DNA of 64,000 nucleotides from Halorubrum salinum (GTDB lineage Archaea; Halobacteriota; Halobacteria; Halobacteriales; Haloferacaceae): NCBI RefSeq assembly GCF_024494575.1, contig NZ_JANHDO010000001.1, positions 682,001 through 746,000 on the forward strand. The letters are read 5' to 3'. Below the pieces are notes generated by a model. The model made no database searches, was not told the DNA's origin, and saw only the letters and a program-made list of their open reading frames with translations. Position numbers and translations under genes: made by a program. Shown in pieces: positions 25,149-34,349 of this stretch; within the stretch, counting starts at the first letter, position 1; each line of letters starts with the position of its first letter.

Positions 25149-25666
25149 CGAAACCACGAGAGGAACCCGCGGTCGTCTCGCCGCTCGTCGCCGAGTTCGC
25201 GGTCGATGTCCTCCTGTGTGAAATCGAAGAAGTGCTCGTCCGGCACCTCGACGTCGAGGACGTCGAGCGTCGTCTGTCGGCCCTCGTTGTCGAACGCCTT
25301 CCAGTCGCCCCAGCCGTAGGGCGCGCCGACGATGATGTGGACGCGCCCCTGTCCGAACGTCGCGAGGTCGGCGTCGCTCGGACGAAGCGCTCCGTTCGGA
25401 TGCGAGTGGACCGAGCCGACGGCGCGCATGTCGTTCGGCTTCATGTGGGTACGAACGCTCGCGCTCGTCGGGTTCGACTCCGTGCCGGGGATGACGAGCA
25501 CGTCGGTTATCACCTGCCCGTCACGGTCGACGTCGAGCTTGCGAGCGTCGTCCGCGCGGAGGAACCCCATGTACTCGTTGGGGTGGCTCTCCTCGCTCGC
25601 CTCGAGGATGAACTCCAACGCCTCTCGGGCGATCCCGAGGAGTTCGTCCGAGCGGAACAGTCGCAT
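25145..25666 (-). CDS. JAMM/MPN metalloprotease-like protein
   Basis: A 173-residue JAB1/MPN domain protein. The zinc-protease motif is complete: Glu31, His87-Ser-His89-Pro, Ser97 and Asp100. Archaeal JAMM proteins remove ubiquitin-like SAMP modifiers or process them. It may correspond to HvJAMM2 of Haloferax, given its neighbourhood with ribL and a RecJ-like gene, but this is from memory. The ATG at 25666 ([10 protein letters not shown]) is preferred over an Arg-rich extension. It is coupled to ribL. Confidence 0.85.
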   Translation of the reverse strand: MRLFRSDELLGIAREALEFILEASEESHPNEYMGFLRADDARKLDVDRDGQVITDVLVIPGTESNPTSASVRTHMKPNDMRAVGSVHSHPNGALRPSDADLATFGQGRVHIIVGAPYGWGDWKAFDNEGRQTTLDVLDVEVPDEHFFDFTQEDIDRELGDERRDDRGFLSWFR

Positions 25667-25803
25667 ACCAGAACGCAGTCGCCGTCGCCTCATAGGGATT
25701 CCGGACCGCCGACCGCGGCGACGACGGGACCGGTGGCGGGGTCGCTCCCGCCGCGCAGACGCGAGAGAACAAGCTTAACCCCGGCCGTTCCCGATTGACG
25801 CGC

Positions 25804-27750
25804 ATGAGCGAGAACACCGCCGGGAATTCCGGCACGCGAGGCGATTCGAGCCTCGAACCTGACGCCGAGACGGCAGAAGGGGCGGCCGACACTCGGCCGG
25901 TCGTCTACGACTTGGCACCCGACTGTACGCTCGAAGACGCGGAGGTCGACGCGCTGTACCACGCGGAAGTCAACGGCGTCGTCGACTACGGCGTCTTCGT
26001 CGACGTCTCGGACGCCGTGAGCGGCCTCGTCCACGAATCGAACCTCGACGACGACTACGCCGTCGGCGACCGGCTCGTCGTCCGGCTGACCGAGGTGAAG
26101 CCGAACGGCGACGTCGCGTTCGACGACGCGCACCTCGACGACTACCGGACCGAGACGGTCTCACACGAGCCTTCGGTCTCACGCGTTCACGGGCTTTCGC
26201 CGGGCGACGAGGTCACCGTCGAGGGGGAGGTCGTACAGGCCAAACAGACCGGCGGTCCGACCATCTTCGCCGTCGCGGACGCCACCGGCGTCCTCTCGTG
26301 TGCCGCCTTCGAGGAGGCCGGCGTTCGGGCGTACCCCGAGGTCGCCGTCGGTGACATGGTCCACGTCTCTGGCACGGTCGAAACCCGCGAAAACGCCCTT
26401 CAGCTGGAGGTAGACTCCCTGAGCCGGCTGCCGGACGACCGCGCCGCGGACGCCCGCGAGCGATTCGAGGCCGCGCTCGACGACCGCGCAGAGCCCGCCG
26501 ACATCGACCCGCTCGTCGAGTGGGAGGCGTTCGAGCCGATACACGAGGACCTCCGCGAGCTGGCCCGACTGCTGCGTCGGACCGTCCTCGCCGGCCGCCC
26601 GATCCGCGTCCGGCACCACGCCGACGGAGACGGAATGTGCGCGGCGATCCCGGTCCAGCTCGCCTTGGAGGGCTTCGTCCGCGACGTCCACGAGGACCCC
26701 GACGCGGCGCGACACCTGTTCAAGCGGCTCCCGAGCAAGGCCCCGTACTACGAGATGGAGGACGTGACGCGCGACCTCAACTTCGCGCTGGAGGGGCGCG
26801 CCCGCCACGGACAGAAGCTCCCGTTCCTGCTCATGCTCGACAACGGGTCGACGGAGGAGGACGTGCCAGCCTACGAGAACCTCACGCACTACGACATCCC
26901 CATCGCGGTCGTCGACCACCACCATCCCGATCCGGAGGCCGTCGAGCCGCTGCTCGACGCGCACGTGAACCCGTACCTCCACGACGAGGACTACCGGATC
27001 ACGACGGGCATGATGTGCGTCGAACTCGCCCGGCTGATCGACCCGTCGATCACGGAGGAGCTTGAGCACGTCCCCGCTGTCGCCGGACTTTCCGACCGCT
27101 CGAAGGCCGAGGCGATGGACGACTACGTCGACCTCGCCGCCGAGGCCGGCTACGAGAAGTCCGACCTGCTCGACATCGGCGAGGCGCTCGATTACGCCGC
27201 CCACTGGCTGCGCTACTCCGAGGGGAAGACGCTCGTCAACGACGCCCTGAACGTCGGCTGCGAAGACGAAGCGCGCCACGAGGAGCTGGTCGAGTTCCTC
27301 GCCGAGCGCGCCGAGCGCGACGTCGACCGCCAGCTCGCCGCGCTCGACGACCACGTCGAGCACGAGCGGCTGGCCTCGGGCGCGCACCTGTACCGGATCG
27401 ACCTCGACGAGTACGCCCATCGGTTCACGTACCCCGCCCCCGGGAAGACGACCGGCGAACTCCACGACACGCGCGTGAAAGAGACCGGCGACCCCGTCAT
27501 CACGATCGGCTACGGGCCGGACTTCTGCGTCCTCCGCTCGGACGGGGTGCGGCTCGACATCCCGAACATGGTGACCGAGCTGAACGAGGAGCTGCCCGAG
27601 GCCGGCGTCTCCGGCGGCGGCCACCTCGTCGTCGGCTCGATCAAGTTCGTGAAGGGCCGCCGCGGTGCGGTCATCGAGACCCTCGTGGAGAAGATGGCGG
27701 ACGCGGAGATCGACGAGGCGCTCTCCTCGACGGCCGCGCTCGACGACTGA
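25804..27750 (+). CDS. RecJ-like DHH-family phosphoesterase with S1/OB domains
   Basis: A 648-residue protein. After an acidic N-tail comes an S1-type RNA-binding domain (about 50-105, NGVVDYGVFVDV...GLVHESNL), then an OB-fold (about 125-200, VEGEVVQAKQTGGPTIFAVAD). The DHH core follows with RHHADGDGMCAA, LLMLDNGST and AVVDHHHPD, and a DHHA1-like end with GGGHLVVGSIKF. Archaeal relatives are RecJ/GAN-type nucleases active in replication, repair or RNA decay. The S1 domain suggests RNA. The ATG at 25804 follows a TATA-like GCTTAACC at about 25772. It is divergent from the JAMM gene. Confidence 0.9.
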   Translation: MSENTAGNSGTRGDSSLEPDAETAEGAADTRPVVYDLAPDCTLEDAEVDALYHAEVNGVVDYGVFVDVSDAVSGLVHESNLDDDYAVGDRLVVRLTEVKPNGDVAFDDAHLDDYRTETVSHEPSVSRVHGLSPGDEVTVEGEVVQAKQTGGPTIFAVADATGVLSCAAFEEAGVRAYPEVAVGDMVHVSGTVETRENALQLEVDSLSRLPDDRAADARERFEAALDDRAEPADIDPLVEWEAFEPIHEDLRELARLLRRTVLAGRPIRVRHHADGDGMCAAIPVQLALEGFVRDVHEDPDAARHLFKRLPSKAPYYEMEDVTRDLNFALEGRARHGQKLPFLLMLDNGSTEEDVPAYENLTHYDIPIAVVDHHHPDPEAVEPLLDAHVNPYLHDEDYRITTGMMCVELARLIDPSITEELEHVPAVAGLSDRSKAEAMDDYVDLAAEAGYEKSDLLDIGEALDYAAHWLRYSEGKTLVNDALNVGCEDEARHEELVEFLAERAERDVDRQLAALDDHVEHERLASGAHLYRIDLDEYAHRFTYPAPGKTTGELHDTRVKETGDPVITIGYGPDFCVLRSDGVRLDIPNMVTELNEELPEAGVSGGGHLVVGSIKFVKGRRGAVIETLVEKMADAEIDEALSSTAALDD

Positions 27751-27799
27751 TCGCGGTCGGCTCGACCGCGCCGCCGGCGGTCCGCGTCCCAGTTCTCGC

Positions 27800-29536
27800 T
27801 CACGCGAACCGCACCTCTCTGCGGGCCGCCGCTCCCGCTCCGACGGTTGCGACGCCGAATCCCGCGAGGAGCCCGACCGGGAGGTGGACCCCGCCGCCGC
27901 GCCAGTCGGCGGCGTACGCCCGAGCGTAGAAGTCGGCGACTCCCGCGTCGTCGACGGCCAGCAGCACCTCGCGGTTCTCCGTCGCCGCGGCGTCGTTCCA
28001 GTTGAGGCTGCCGACGATCGCCGCGTCGTCGACGACGAGACCCTTCGCGTGGATCTTTCCGTACCTCCCCCGCGGCTCCGAGACGGCGACCGCGATCGGC
28101 TCGGGTTCGAGCGTCGCGACCAGCTCTCGGTTCTCCTCGCGGTCGTACCACGCACCCGAGAGGAGGAGGTGGACGTCGACGCCGCGACCGGCCGCCCGCC
28201 GGAGCGCGCGGACGATCCGGTCGTTCGGTCCGCCCGTCCGCGGGACCACGGCGAGGACCCGGTCGTCCGCGGCGTCGATCCGGGCGACGATCCGATCGGC
28301 CGCGTTGCCCGGGGCGGTGAGAAGCGTCACGTCGGCGCGGGCGGGCGCGGGCGGCTCGAACCGCGTAGGGTACGTGTCGTTCGCTCGTCCCGAGTCGTGG
28401 AACTCGGTGTCCGCCTTGAACTCCCTCCACGGGCGAGCGTCGACGGCGGCGGCGTCCGCGCGAAACAGCGCCGAGAGGTCGTCGGCCGCGGAAGTCGGAC
28501 GATTCGATCCGGATCGGGTCCCAGCGTCGGCCGTCGGCTCGGCGACGACGCCCCACCCGCGGTTGGTTCGCCCGCCCGTGCCGGACGCTTTCCAGTTCTC
28601 TGTGAGCACGACCGCGCGGTCGTCGGCGACCGCGTACTTGGCGTGGTGAAAGCGGAACCGCTCCGCGTCGCCGTCGAGGATCCGGACCTCGACGCCGGCG
28701 GCGACGAGCCGGTCGACGAGGCGGGCGCTCCGTGCCGAGAAGCCGCCAACCGGCGAGCCTTCGAGCAGGACGCGGACCGCGACGCCCCGGTCGGCGGCGT
28801 CGACGAGGCTCTCCGCGACACGGTCCGATTCGAGGGTGTACCCCGCGAGCAGGAGCCGATCGTCCGCACCACGCAGGGCGCTCACGGGGAGGTCCGAGCT
28901 GTCCGGGAGGACGAACGGAGTCACGCTCGCGTCACCGATCCGGACCGGGGCCCTGGGGTCGTACCCGCGGGGACGCCACTCGCCCCAGTCCGCTCGCCAG
29001 CGGTGTCCGTCGCTGACGCGGCCGTACTCGACGACGTCGACGGGAACGCCGTTGTGCCGGAGTTCGATCCTGTCACCGGACGCAGACAGCGGAAAGTACC
29101 CGTCGAGTCGGTGGAGGTCGACCGGTCCCCGGTCGGCGGCCGCCGGGCCGTCGGTCAGGAACCGGGCGCTCCGTTCGGGGTCCGCGGACAGCGCGACGGT
29201 CCCGCTCGCGTTCGACGGGACCGACGCCTCGTGGTGACCGTCCGAGAGCGACCAGTTCCCCCGCGACGGGAGGGCGACGACGAGGTACTCGCCGCGGTCT
29301 CGGTCGGTCGTCGGATTCGGGTACAGCTCGACGATCGCCGGCGCTGCCGGACGCGCGGACGCGTTGTGTGTCGCGGCGTCGCCGGCGTCTGCGGTTCCGC
29401 CTGCGGTCGGTTCGCCGACCGCGGTCGCGGCGACCGACGGGACACCGGAGACAGCGACGCAGACGAGAAGCGCGAGCACGACGAGGGGCGGGTATCGCCC
29501 GGCGACGCTCGGACCGATCGGCGGGTGGGAGCGCAC
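27800..29536 (-). CDS. Exported phospholipase D-like protein
   Basis: A 578-residue predicted cell-surface protein. The N-terminal hydrophobic stretch (about 17-40) looks like a signal sequence. Residues 60-200 resemble a lamin-tail-like beta domain (AIVELYPNPTT). Two PLD catalytic motifs follow: FHHAKYAVADD with TENWKAS, and KIHAKGLVVDD with GSLNWND. A C-terminal hydrophobic span (about 553-573) ends in a short Arg-containing tail, so it may be membrane-anchored with the enzyme outside. Substrate (DNA or phospholipid) is unknown. Start is a GTG. It converges with the RecJ-like gene. Confidence 0.85.
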   Translation of the reverse strand: MRSHPPIGPSVAGRYPPLVVLALLVCVAVSGVPSVAATAVGEPTAGGTADAGDAATHNASARPAAPAIVELYPNPTTDRDRGEYLVVALPSRGNWSLSDGHHEASVPSNASGTVALSADPERSARFLTDGPAAADRGPVDLHRLDGYFPLSASGDRIELRHNGVPVDVVEYGRVSDGHRWRADWGEWRPRGYDPRAPVRIGDASVTPFVLPDSSDLPVSALRGADDRLLLAGYTLESDRVAESLVDAADRGVAVRVLLEGSPVGGFSARSARLVDRLVAAGVEVRILDGDAERFRFHHAKYAVADDRAVVLTENWKASGTGGRTNRGWGVVAEPTADAGTRSGSNRPTSAADDLSALFRADAAAVDARPWREFKADTEFHDSGRANDTYPTRFEPPAPARADVTLLTAPGNAADRIVARIDAADDRVLAVVPRTGGPNDRIVRALRRAAGRGVDVHLLLSGAWYDREENRELVATLEPEPIAVAVSEPRGRYGKIHAKGLVVDDAAIVGSLNWNDAAATENREVLLAVDDAGVADFYARAYAADWRGGGVHLPVGLLAGFGVATVGAGAAARREVRFA

Positions 29537-29590
29537 GTCGTCGGTTCCCGCGGCATCAGATAAAAGACGGAGGGGACGGAACGTCCGGCG

Positions 29591-31042
29591 TTACGCGGCC
29601 GCGGCCGCCGCGTCGAGCGAGCGTTGGGCCTTCTCGCCCTCCGTCGAGACGACGAACGAGTGTTCGTCCGCGTGGTCGGCGACCGCTTCGAGCGCCTCTC
29701 GGGTCCCGATCTGTCGGAGCGCCCAGCCGGCGGCGGCGCGGAGGTCGTCGCCCCGCTCCTCGGCCGCGAGCACGTCCGCGAGGGGATCGACGGCGCGGGT
29801 GTCGCCGATGAGACCCAGCGCTCTGGCGGCGAGCGGTTGGACGAGGTCGTCCGTGTCGCTGTCGGTCGAGAGTCGATCCGCGAGCGGCTGGACGGCCTCG
29901 GAAGCGCCGATCTCGCCGAGCGCCTTGAACGCCGCCTTCTGCAGCTGCGGGTTCGAGTCTTCGGGGACGAACTCGACGAGCGTCTCCGTCGCCTCCGTCG
30001 CGGCCATCTTCCCGAGGATGCGGATGGCGAACTGGTCGCGCTTCTCCGCGCGGCCGAGCAGCTCTTCGAGGGAGGCCTCCGTCTTCCCGCGCTTCCCCAT
30101 CCGTTTGAGCGCTTCGAGGCAGTGGCGCTCCATGAACTCCGAGGCGAGCGAGTCGAGCGCGAGCAGGATCATGTCGACGTTGCCGCGCGTCTCGTGTTCC
30201 TTCAGCGCGGCCCACTCGACCGGGTAGTCCTTGTAGTGGCCGAGCACGTCGTAGTAGCCCTGCGCGCGGAGCTGCTCGTGGGTCTCAAGGTCGTCCCACT
30301 CTTCTGCGGCGTCGAGACCGTCGGTGAGGTCGTCGGCCGCGGCGAGCAGCGCCGAGATGGTGTCCGCGTCGTCGTCGGCGTCGAGGTCCGCGTCGGCGAC
30401 CGCGTCGGCGACCGCGTCGAGCGCCGTCGCGAGCGTCTCGATCGGGACGGCGTCGGCCGGCTCCCCGGAATCTGCCGTCTCTTCTGCCCCGGTCGTCTCC
30501 TCTGACTCGGCGGCGTCGAGAACCGCGTCCGCGTCGTCGCCCTCCTCCACGTCGACCGCGTCGGCGGCGGCGTCGACGAACGCCCGAACCGCGTCGGCCG
30601 CGTCGGCGTGGCCGTCGGCGGTCCACTCGGTGTCGTCCAGCGTCGCGGCCGCCGCCTCGATCTCGTCGACGACGTCCGAGCCGTACGGGCCGCGCGCGTC
30701 CTCGACGCCCTCGCGAAGCTCCGCGATCCGCGATTCGAGGTCGCCGCGCGGATCGTCGGTGTCGTCGTCTTCGTCCGGTTCGGGAAGGTCGGCCTCCTCG
30801 ACGCCCGCCTCTGCGTCGTCGAGGAGCGCGTCGACGTCGTCGAGGTCGGCCTCGGTCTCGGCCTCGTCGAGATGCGCCTCGATCTCGTCGAGGTACTCGT
30901 TCAAGGACTCCTCGGTCGGTTCGTCGGGACGCGTCGGTGCGGCGGCCTCCGTCGACTCGCCGGCGTCCGCCGCGTCCTCCGCGTCGCCCGGGGCGTCGGC
31001 CTCTCCGGAGGCGTCGGCCGGGTCGTCGTCGCCGTTGCTCAT
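29591..31042 (-). CDS. HEAT-repeat protein with acidic N-terminal region
   Basis: A 483-residue cytosolic protein. Residues 1-245 are very acidic, Ala/Asp/Glu-rich and probably partly disordered. From about 245 (LETHEQLRAQGYYDVLGHYKDYP) to the end are helical HEAT-like repeats of about 31 residues, such as PQLQKAAFKALGEIGASEAVQPLADRL and RAAAGWALRQIGTREALEAVADHA. It is probably a protein-interaction scaffold; no enzyme motif is seen. The ATG at 31042 has a TTAATGG box about 27 bp upstream. It is divergent from dpsA. Confidence 0.82.
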   Translation of the reverse strand: MSNGDDDPADASGEADAPGDAEDAADAGESTEAAAPTRPDEPTEESLNEYLDEIEAHLDEAETEADLDDVDALLDDAEAGVEEADLPEPDEDDDTDDPRGDLESRIAELREGVEDARGPYGSDVVDEIEAAAATLDDTEWTADGHADAADAVRAFVDAAADAVDVEEGDDADAVLDAAESEETTGAEETADSGEPADAVPIETLATALDAVADAVADADLDADDDADTISALLAAADDLTDGLDAAEEWDDLETHEQLRAQGYYDVLGHYKDYPVEWAALKEHETRGNVDMILLALDSLASEFMERHCLEALKRMGKRGKTEASLEELLGRAEKRDQFAIRILGKMAATEATETLVEFVPEDSNPQLQKAAFKALGEIGASEAVQPLADRLSTDSDTDDLVQPLAARALGLIGDTRAVDPLADVLAAEERGDDLRAAAGWALRQIGTREALEAVADHADEHSFVVSTEGEKAQRSLDAAAAAA

Positions 31043-31215
31043 ACACCACAGACTGCGCGCGTAGTCCATTAAGACGTTTCCCTTCGCGGGCGGGGGAGCC
31101 GAGCGGTCGAGCGACCCCGCCGAGGCCGACTGTGGACCGAAATACGAGTTCGGTCCGATCTCCCCCGGCGATCTGCGTCGGCGAACTGCTGTGTGTCGCA
31201 CTACCGTTTCATTCT

Positions 31216-31271
31216 ACAAAATTTTGTTTTCAACTATTCAAATATCTATTCTATATGTGAGAAGTTTTAAG
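31216..31271 (+). promoter_or_regulatory. dpsA promoter with ACAAAATTTTGT palindrome
   Basis: TTTTAAG (31265-31271) is 30-36 bp before the dpsA ATG. Upstream, in a strikingly AT-rich stretch, is the perfect 12-bp palindrome ACAAAATTTTGT (31216-31227). Iron or redox regulators could bind there; no specific family is established by the sequence. Confidence 0.5.
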
Positions 31272-31300
31272 TGCGTAACGCGCGTACGTGTAGTCACACA

Positions 31301-31849
31301 ATGAGTACGCAAAAGCAGGCCCGTCAGCGCTACGGAGAGGTTCACGAGAGCGACGCGCTCCGCGTTCCCGAAGAGAAAGCGGAGCAGCTCGTCGACGCGC
31401 TCAACAGCGATCTCGCGGCGACGTACGTCCTCTACCACCAGATCAAAAAGCACCACTGGCTCGTCGAGGGCGCCGAGTTCCTCGGGATCCACGAGTACCT
31501 CGGAGAGGTCGCCGCCGACCTCGAAGAGGGTGCAGACGTGCTCGCGGAGCGCGCGCAGGCGCTCGGCGGCGTGCCGCTCTCCGGCGGCGCGAACTACGAG
31601 GAGCACGCGCCGGTGAGCCCCGAGGACGCCGACGCGTACGACATCCGCACGTCGCTGGAAAACGACCTCGAGATGTTCGGCGACATCACGGAACAGCTCC
31701 GCGAACACATTCAGCTCGCGAACAGCCTCGGCGATTACAACACCGAAGAACAGCTCCGCGAAATCCTCGAAGACGTCGAGGAACACGGCCACCACATCGA
31801 GCACTACCTCGAAGACGACACCCTCGTCACCGAGCAGACGCTCCAGTAA
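31301..31849 (+). CDS. dpsA: DNA-protecting ferritin-like protein DpsA
   Basis: A 182-residue Dps-family iron-storage protein, the same length as haloarchaeal DpsA. The ferroxidase signature HHWLVEGAEFLGIHEYLG followed by DLEEGADVLAERAQALGG supplies the His/Asp/Glu ligands made at the dimer interface. It forms dodecamers that oxidise and store iron and limit oxidative damage; expression in related species depends on iron and growth phase. The ATG has a TATA-like box and an AT-rich palindromic upstream region. Confidence 0.95.
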   Translation: MSTQKQARQRYGEVHESDALRVPEEKAEQLVDALNSDLAATYVLYHQIKKHHWLVEGAEFLGIHEYLGEVAADLEEGADVLAERAQALGGVPLSGGANYEEHAPVSPEDADAYDIRTSLENDLEMFGDITEQLREHIQLANSLGDYNTEEQLREILEDVEEHGHHIEHYLEDDTLVTEQTLQ

Positions 31850-31972
31850 CGCCGTTTCGGTCCCCCTGTTCGCAGATTTCCACACACCGTTAGGCGACGG
31901 GGTCGTCGTGCGCGGTCACCCCCTCGCTCCGGCGGCAGTCGACACGCGTCTCACGACGCGGTTCGGACCCTC

Positions 31973-32197
31973 TCAGCGGCGGCGGAGCGCGTACGTCGCG
32001 TAGCCGACGGCGGCGAGGAGCCCCACAGACAGGAGGCTCCCGAACACGGCCGGCGAGACGCTGACGTACTCGCCGAACGGATCGGTCAGGGCGAGCACTC
32101 CGACGGTGAGCACGACGGCGATCAGGATGCCGACCGCGCCGAACACTTTGAACGCCGCGTCGAGTCTGGGCTGTGCCGCAGTGGTCGAGTGGCTCAT
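31973..32197 (-). CDS. Small two-span membrane protein, unknown function
   Basis: A 74-residue protein with two hydrophobic spans (about 17-37 and 48-68), a short extracytoplasmic loop (DPFGEYVSVSP) and a basic C-terminal tail (RRR). No family recognised. The ATG at 32197 is supported by TTTATAC (32219-32225) at the leaderless spacing, so a longer start at 32218 is rejected. It lies between dpsA and deoC, convergent with dpsA. Confidence 0.7.
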   Translation of the reverse strand: MSHSTTAAQPRLDAAFKVFGAVGILIAVVLTVGVLALTDPFGEYVSVSPAVFGSLLSVGLLAAVGYATYALRRR

Positions 32198-32268
32198 ACC
32201 CAAGACTACGCGAGCCACGTATAAAGCACCACCACGGGATTCTCACGGAGAGAAAACGAGGTCGGCGG

Positions 32269-32922
32269 TCACTCGCGGTAGCCGTCGACGATGGCGACAC
32301 CGGAGGACGCGCCGATCCGGACCGCACCGGCGTCGAGCATCGCAGCGGCCTCCTCGTAGGAGCCGATCCCCCCGGAGGCCTTCACCGGGAGGTACTCGCT
32401 CATCAGCGCCACGTCTGCGACCGTCGCGCCGCCGTCGGCGAACCCCGTCGACGTCTTCACCATGGCGGCGTCCGCGTCGACGGCGGCCTCGCAGGCGCGG
32501 CGCGTCTCGGCGTCGGTCAGGAGCGCCGTTTCGAGTATCACTTTCACCGGGATCGGCACCGCGGCGACGACGTCGGATATCTCGGCGGCGACGACGGCGT
32601 CCGCGCCCGCCTTGAGCCGGCCGACGTTGATCACCAGGTCGATCTCGTCCGCGCCGTCGTTCCACGCCGCGACCGCCTCGTCTCGCTTCGCGCTCGGCGC
32701 GTGCTGGCCGTGGGGGAACCCCACAACCGTGGCGAGCGCTCCGGACAGTCCCCCTTCCGAATCGCTCACGTAGTCCGCCGCCTCGGCGACGTAACAGGGC
32801 GGGACACAGGCGTTCATCCCGCGGTCTGCGGCCTCGTCGAGGACGGTCTCGACGTCTTCCCACGTCGTTTCCGGGCCGAGTACGGTGTGGTCGATGCTGG
32901 CGGCGAACTCGTCGCGGTCCAT
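32269..32922 (-). CDS. deoC: Deoxyribose-phosphate aldolase
   Basis: A 217-residue class I aldolase that cleaves 2-deoxyribose 5-phosphate to acetaldehyde and glyceraldehyde 3-phosphate in nucleoside breakdown. The Schiff-base Lys156 is in [14 protein letters not shown]; Asp95 (EIDLVINVG) and Lys127 ([11 protein letters not shown]) complete the site. [12 protein letters not shown] and [11 protein letters not shown] bind phosphate. The length is normal. It is a single gene, divergent from gatD. Confidence 0.95.
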   Translation of the reverse strand: MDRDEFAASIDHTVLGPETTWEDVETVLDEAADRGMNACVPPCYVAEAADYVSDSEGGLSGALATVVGFPHGQHAPSAKRDEAVAAWNDGADEIDLVINVGRLKAGADAVVAAEISDVVAAVPIPVKVILETALLTDAETRRACEAAVDADAAMVKTSTGFADGGATVADVALMSEYLPVKASGGIGSYEEAAAMLDAGAVRIGASSGVAIVDGYRE

Positions 32923-33026
32923 ACGCTCGGAGACAGTATCGCGCCTAAAAGACGTACGGGGTACGGCGGAGGCACCTCGCGCCCCGAACGGTTGGATTCA
33001 AGTCCGCCGCAGGGGAACCGGGTGGT

Positions 33027-34349
33027 ATGCAACCGGGAGATCGCGTCCGCGTCGACCGCGGGGACGTCACGAACGAGGGCGTACTGCTCCCCTCGACGAC
33101 TCGCGACCACCTCGTCGTCAAGCTCGACGGCGGCTACAACGTCGGTATCGATCGGACCGAAGCCGACGTGGAAGTGCTCGAATCCGGTGCCCGCGACGTC
33201 GACGAGGGCGCGGACGCCGGCGGGGGGGAGGCCTCCGAGATCACCTTCGACTCGGATCTCCCCACGATCTCGCTCATCTCGACGGGAGGCACCATCGCGT
33301 CCACCGTCGACTACCGGACCGGGGCGGTCACCGCGCAGTTCGACGCCGAGGACGTGCTCCGGGCTGTTCCCGACCTCGCGGGGCGCGCGAACTACCGCGG
33401 GCGGGTCGTCGCCAACATCCTCTCGGAGAACATGGACCCGTCGATCTGGCGAGAGCTCGCGACGGCCGTCCGCGAGGAGATAGAATCGGGTGCCGACGGC
33501 GTCGTCGTGATGCACGGCACGGACACGATGCAGTACTCCGCGTCCGCGCTCTCCTTTATTCTCGATTCGCCCGTCCCCGTCGTCTTCACCGGGAGCCAGC
33601 GCTCCGCGGACCGTCCCTCCTCCGACAACGTGATGAACGCGGTCTGTGCGGTCGAGGCCGCGAAGGCCGACCACGCCGAGACGCTGGTGTGCATGCACGC
33701 GACGCAGTCCGACGACGCCTGCGCGCTCCACCGCGGCACCCGCGTCCGGAAGAACCACACCTCGCGCCGGGACGCCTTCGAGACCGTCGGTGCCGAGCCG
33801 CTCGGGCTGATCGACTACGAGGCGGCGGCCGAGGCGGGCGCTGATGGCGAGGCGGCCGACGACGCGATCGAGTGGAACCGCGAGCCGATCGCGCGCGGCG
33901 AGGCCGCCGACGGGGACGACGAAAACGGCGACACGTCGGCCGAGGTCGGCTTCTACCCCGACCTCGACGCCGACGTGGAACTCGTCAAGTTCACCCCGGG
34001 AATGGACCCGGCGGCGTGGGAGTACCTCGACGGGAAAGACGGCGTGGTGATCGAGGGAACCGGTCTCGGCCACGTCCACACCGACCTGATCGGCCGGATC
34101 GCGGACCTCGTCGACGACGGAGCGGTCGTCGCGATGACGAGCCAGTGTCTCGAGGGTCGCGTGTGCGACCGCGTGTACGACACGGGGCGCGACCTGCTCG
34201 ACGCCGGCGTCGTCGAGGCGGGAGACACCCTTCCGGGCACCGCGAAGGTGAAGCTGATGTGGGCGCTCGCGAACGCCGACGACGCGGCCGACGCGATGGG
34301 ACGCGACCTCGCCGGCGAGTTGACGGAGGAGTCACAGCCCTGGCGATGA
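33027..34349 (+). CDS. gatD: Glu-tRNA(Gln) amidotransferase subunit D
   Basis: A 440-residue archaeal-specific L-asparaginase-like subunit that supplies ammonia to GatE for converting Glu-tRNA(Gln) to Gln-tRNA(Gln). An N-terminal Tudor-like domain (about 1-55) precedes the asparaginase fold with SLISTGGTIAST (Thr89) and VMHGTDTMQYSA (Thr165, Asp166). An acidic insertion lies around 278-310. gatE is not adjacent, so the subunits must be expressed from separate loci. The stop overlaps the next gene's ATG (ATGA). Confidence 0.95.
   Translation: MQPGDRVRVDRGDVTNEGVLLPSTTRDHLVVKLDGGYNVGIDRTEADVEVLESGARDVDEGADAGGGEASEITFDSDLPTISLISTGGTIASTVDYRTGAVTAQFDAEDVLRAVPDLAGRANYRGRVVANILSENMDPSIWRELATAVREEIESGADGVVVMHGTDTMQYSASALSFILDSPVPVVFTGSQRSADRPSSDNVMNAVCAVEAAKADHAETLVCMHATQSDDACALHRGTRVRKNHTSRRDAFETVGAEPLGLIDYEAAAEAGADGEAADDAIEWNREPIARGEAADGDDENGDTSAEVGFYPDLDADVELVKFTPGMDPAAWEYLDGKDGVVIEGTGLGHVHTDLIGRIADLVDDGAVVAMTSQCLEGRVCDRVYDTGRDLLDAGVVEAGDTLPGTAKVKLMWALANADDAADAMGRDLAGELTEESQPWR

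Noticed and set aside
27800-29536. Calling the PLD-like protein a restriction or toxin effector
   Set aside because: It has a signal-like N-terminus, a lamin-tail-like domain and a C-terminal span, and no partner defence genes nearby.
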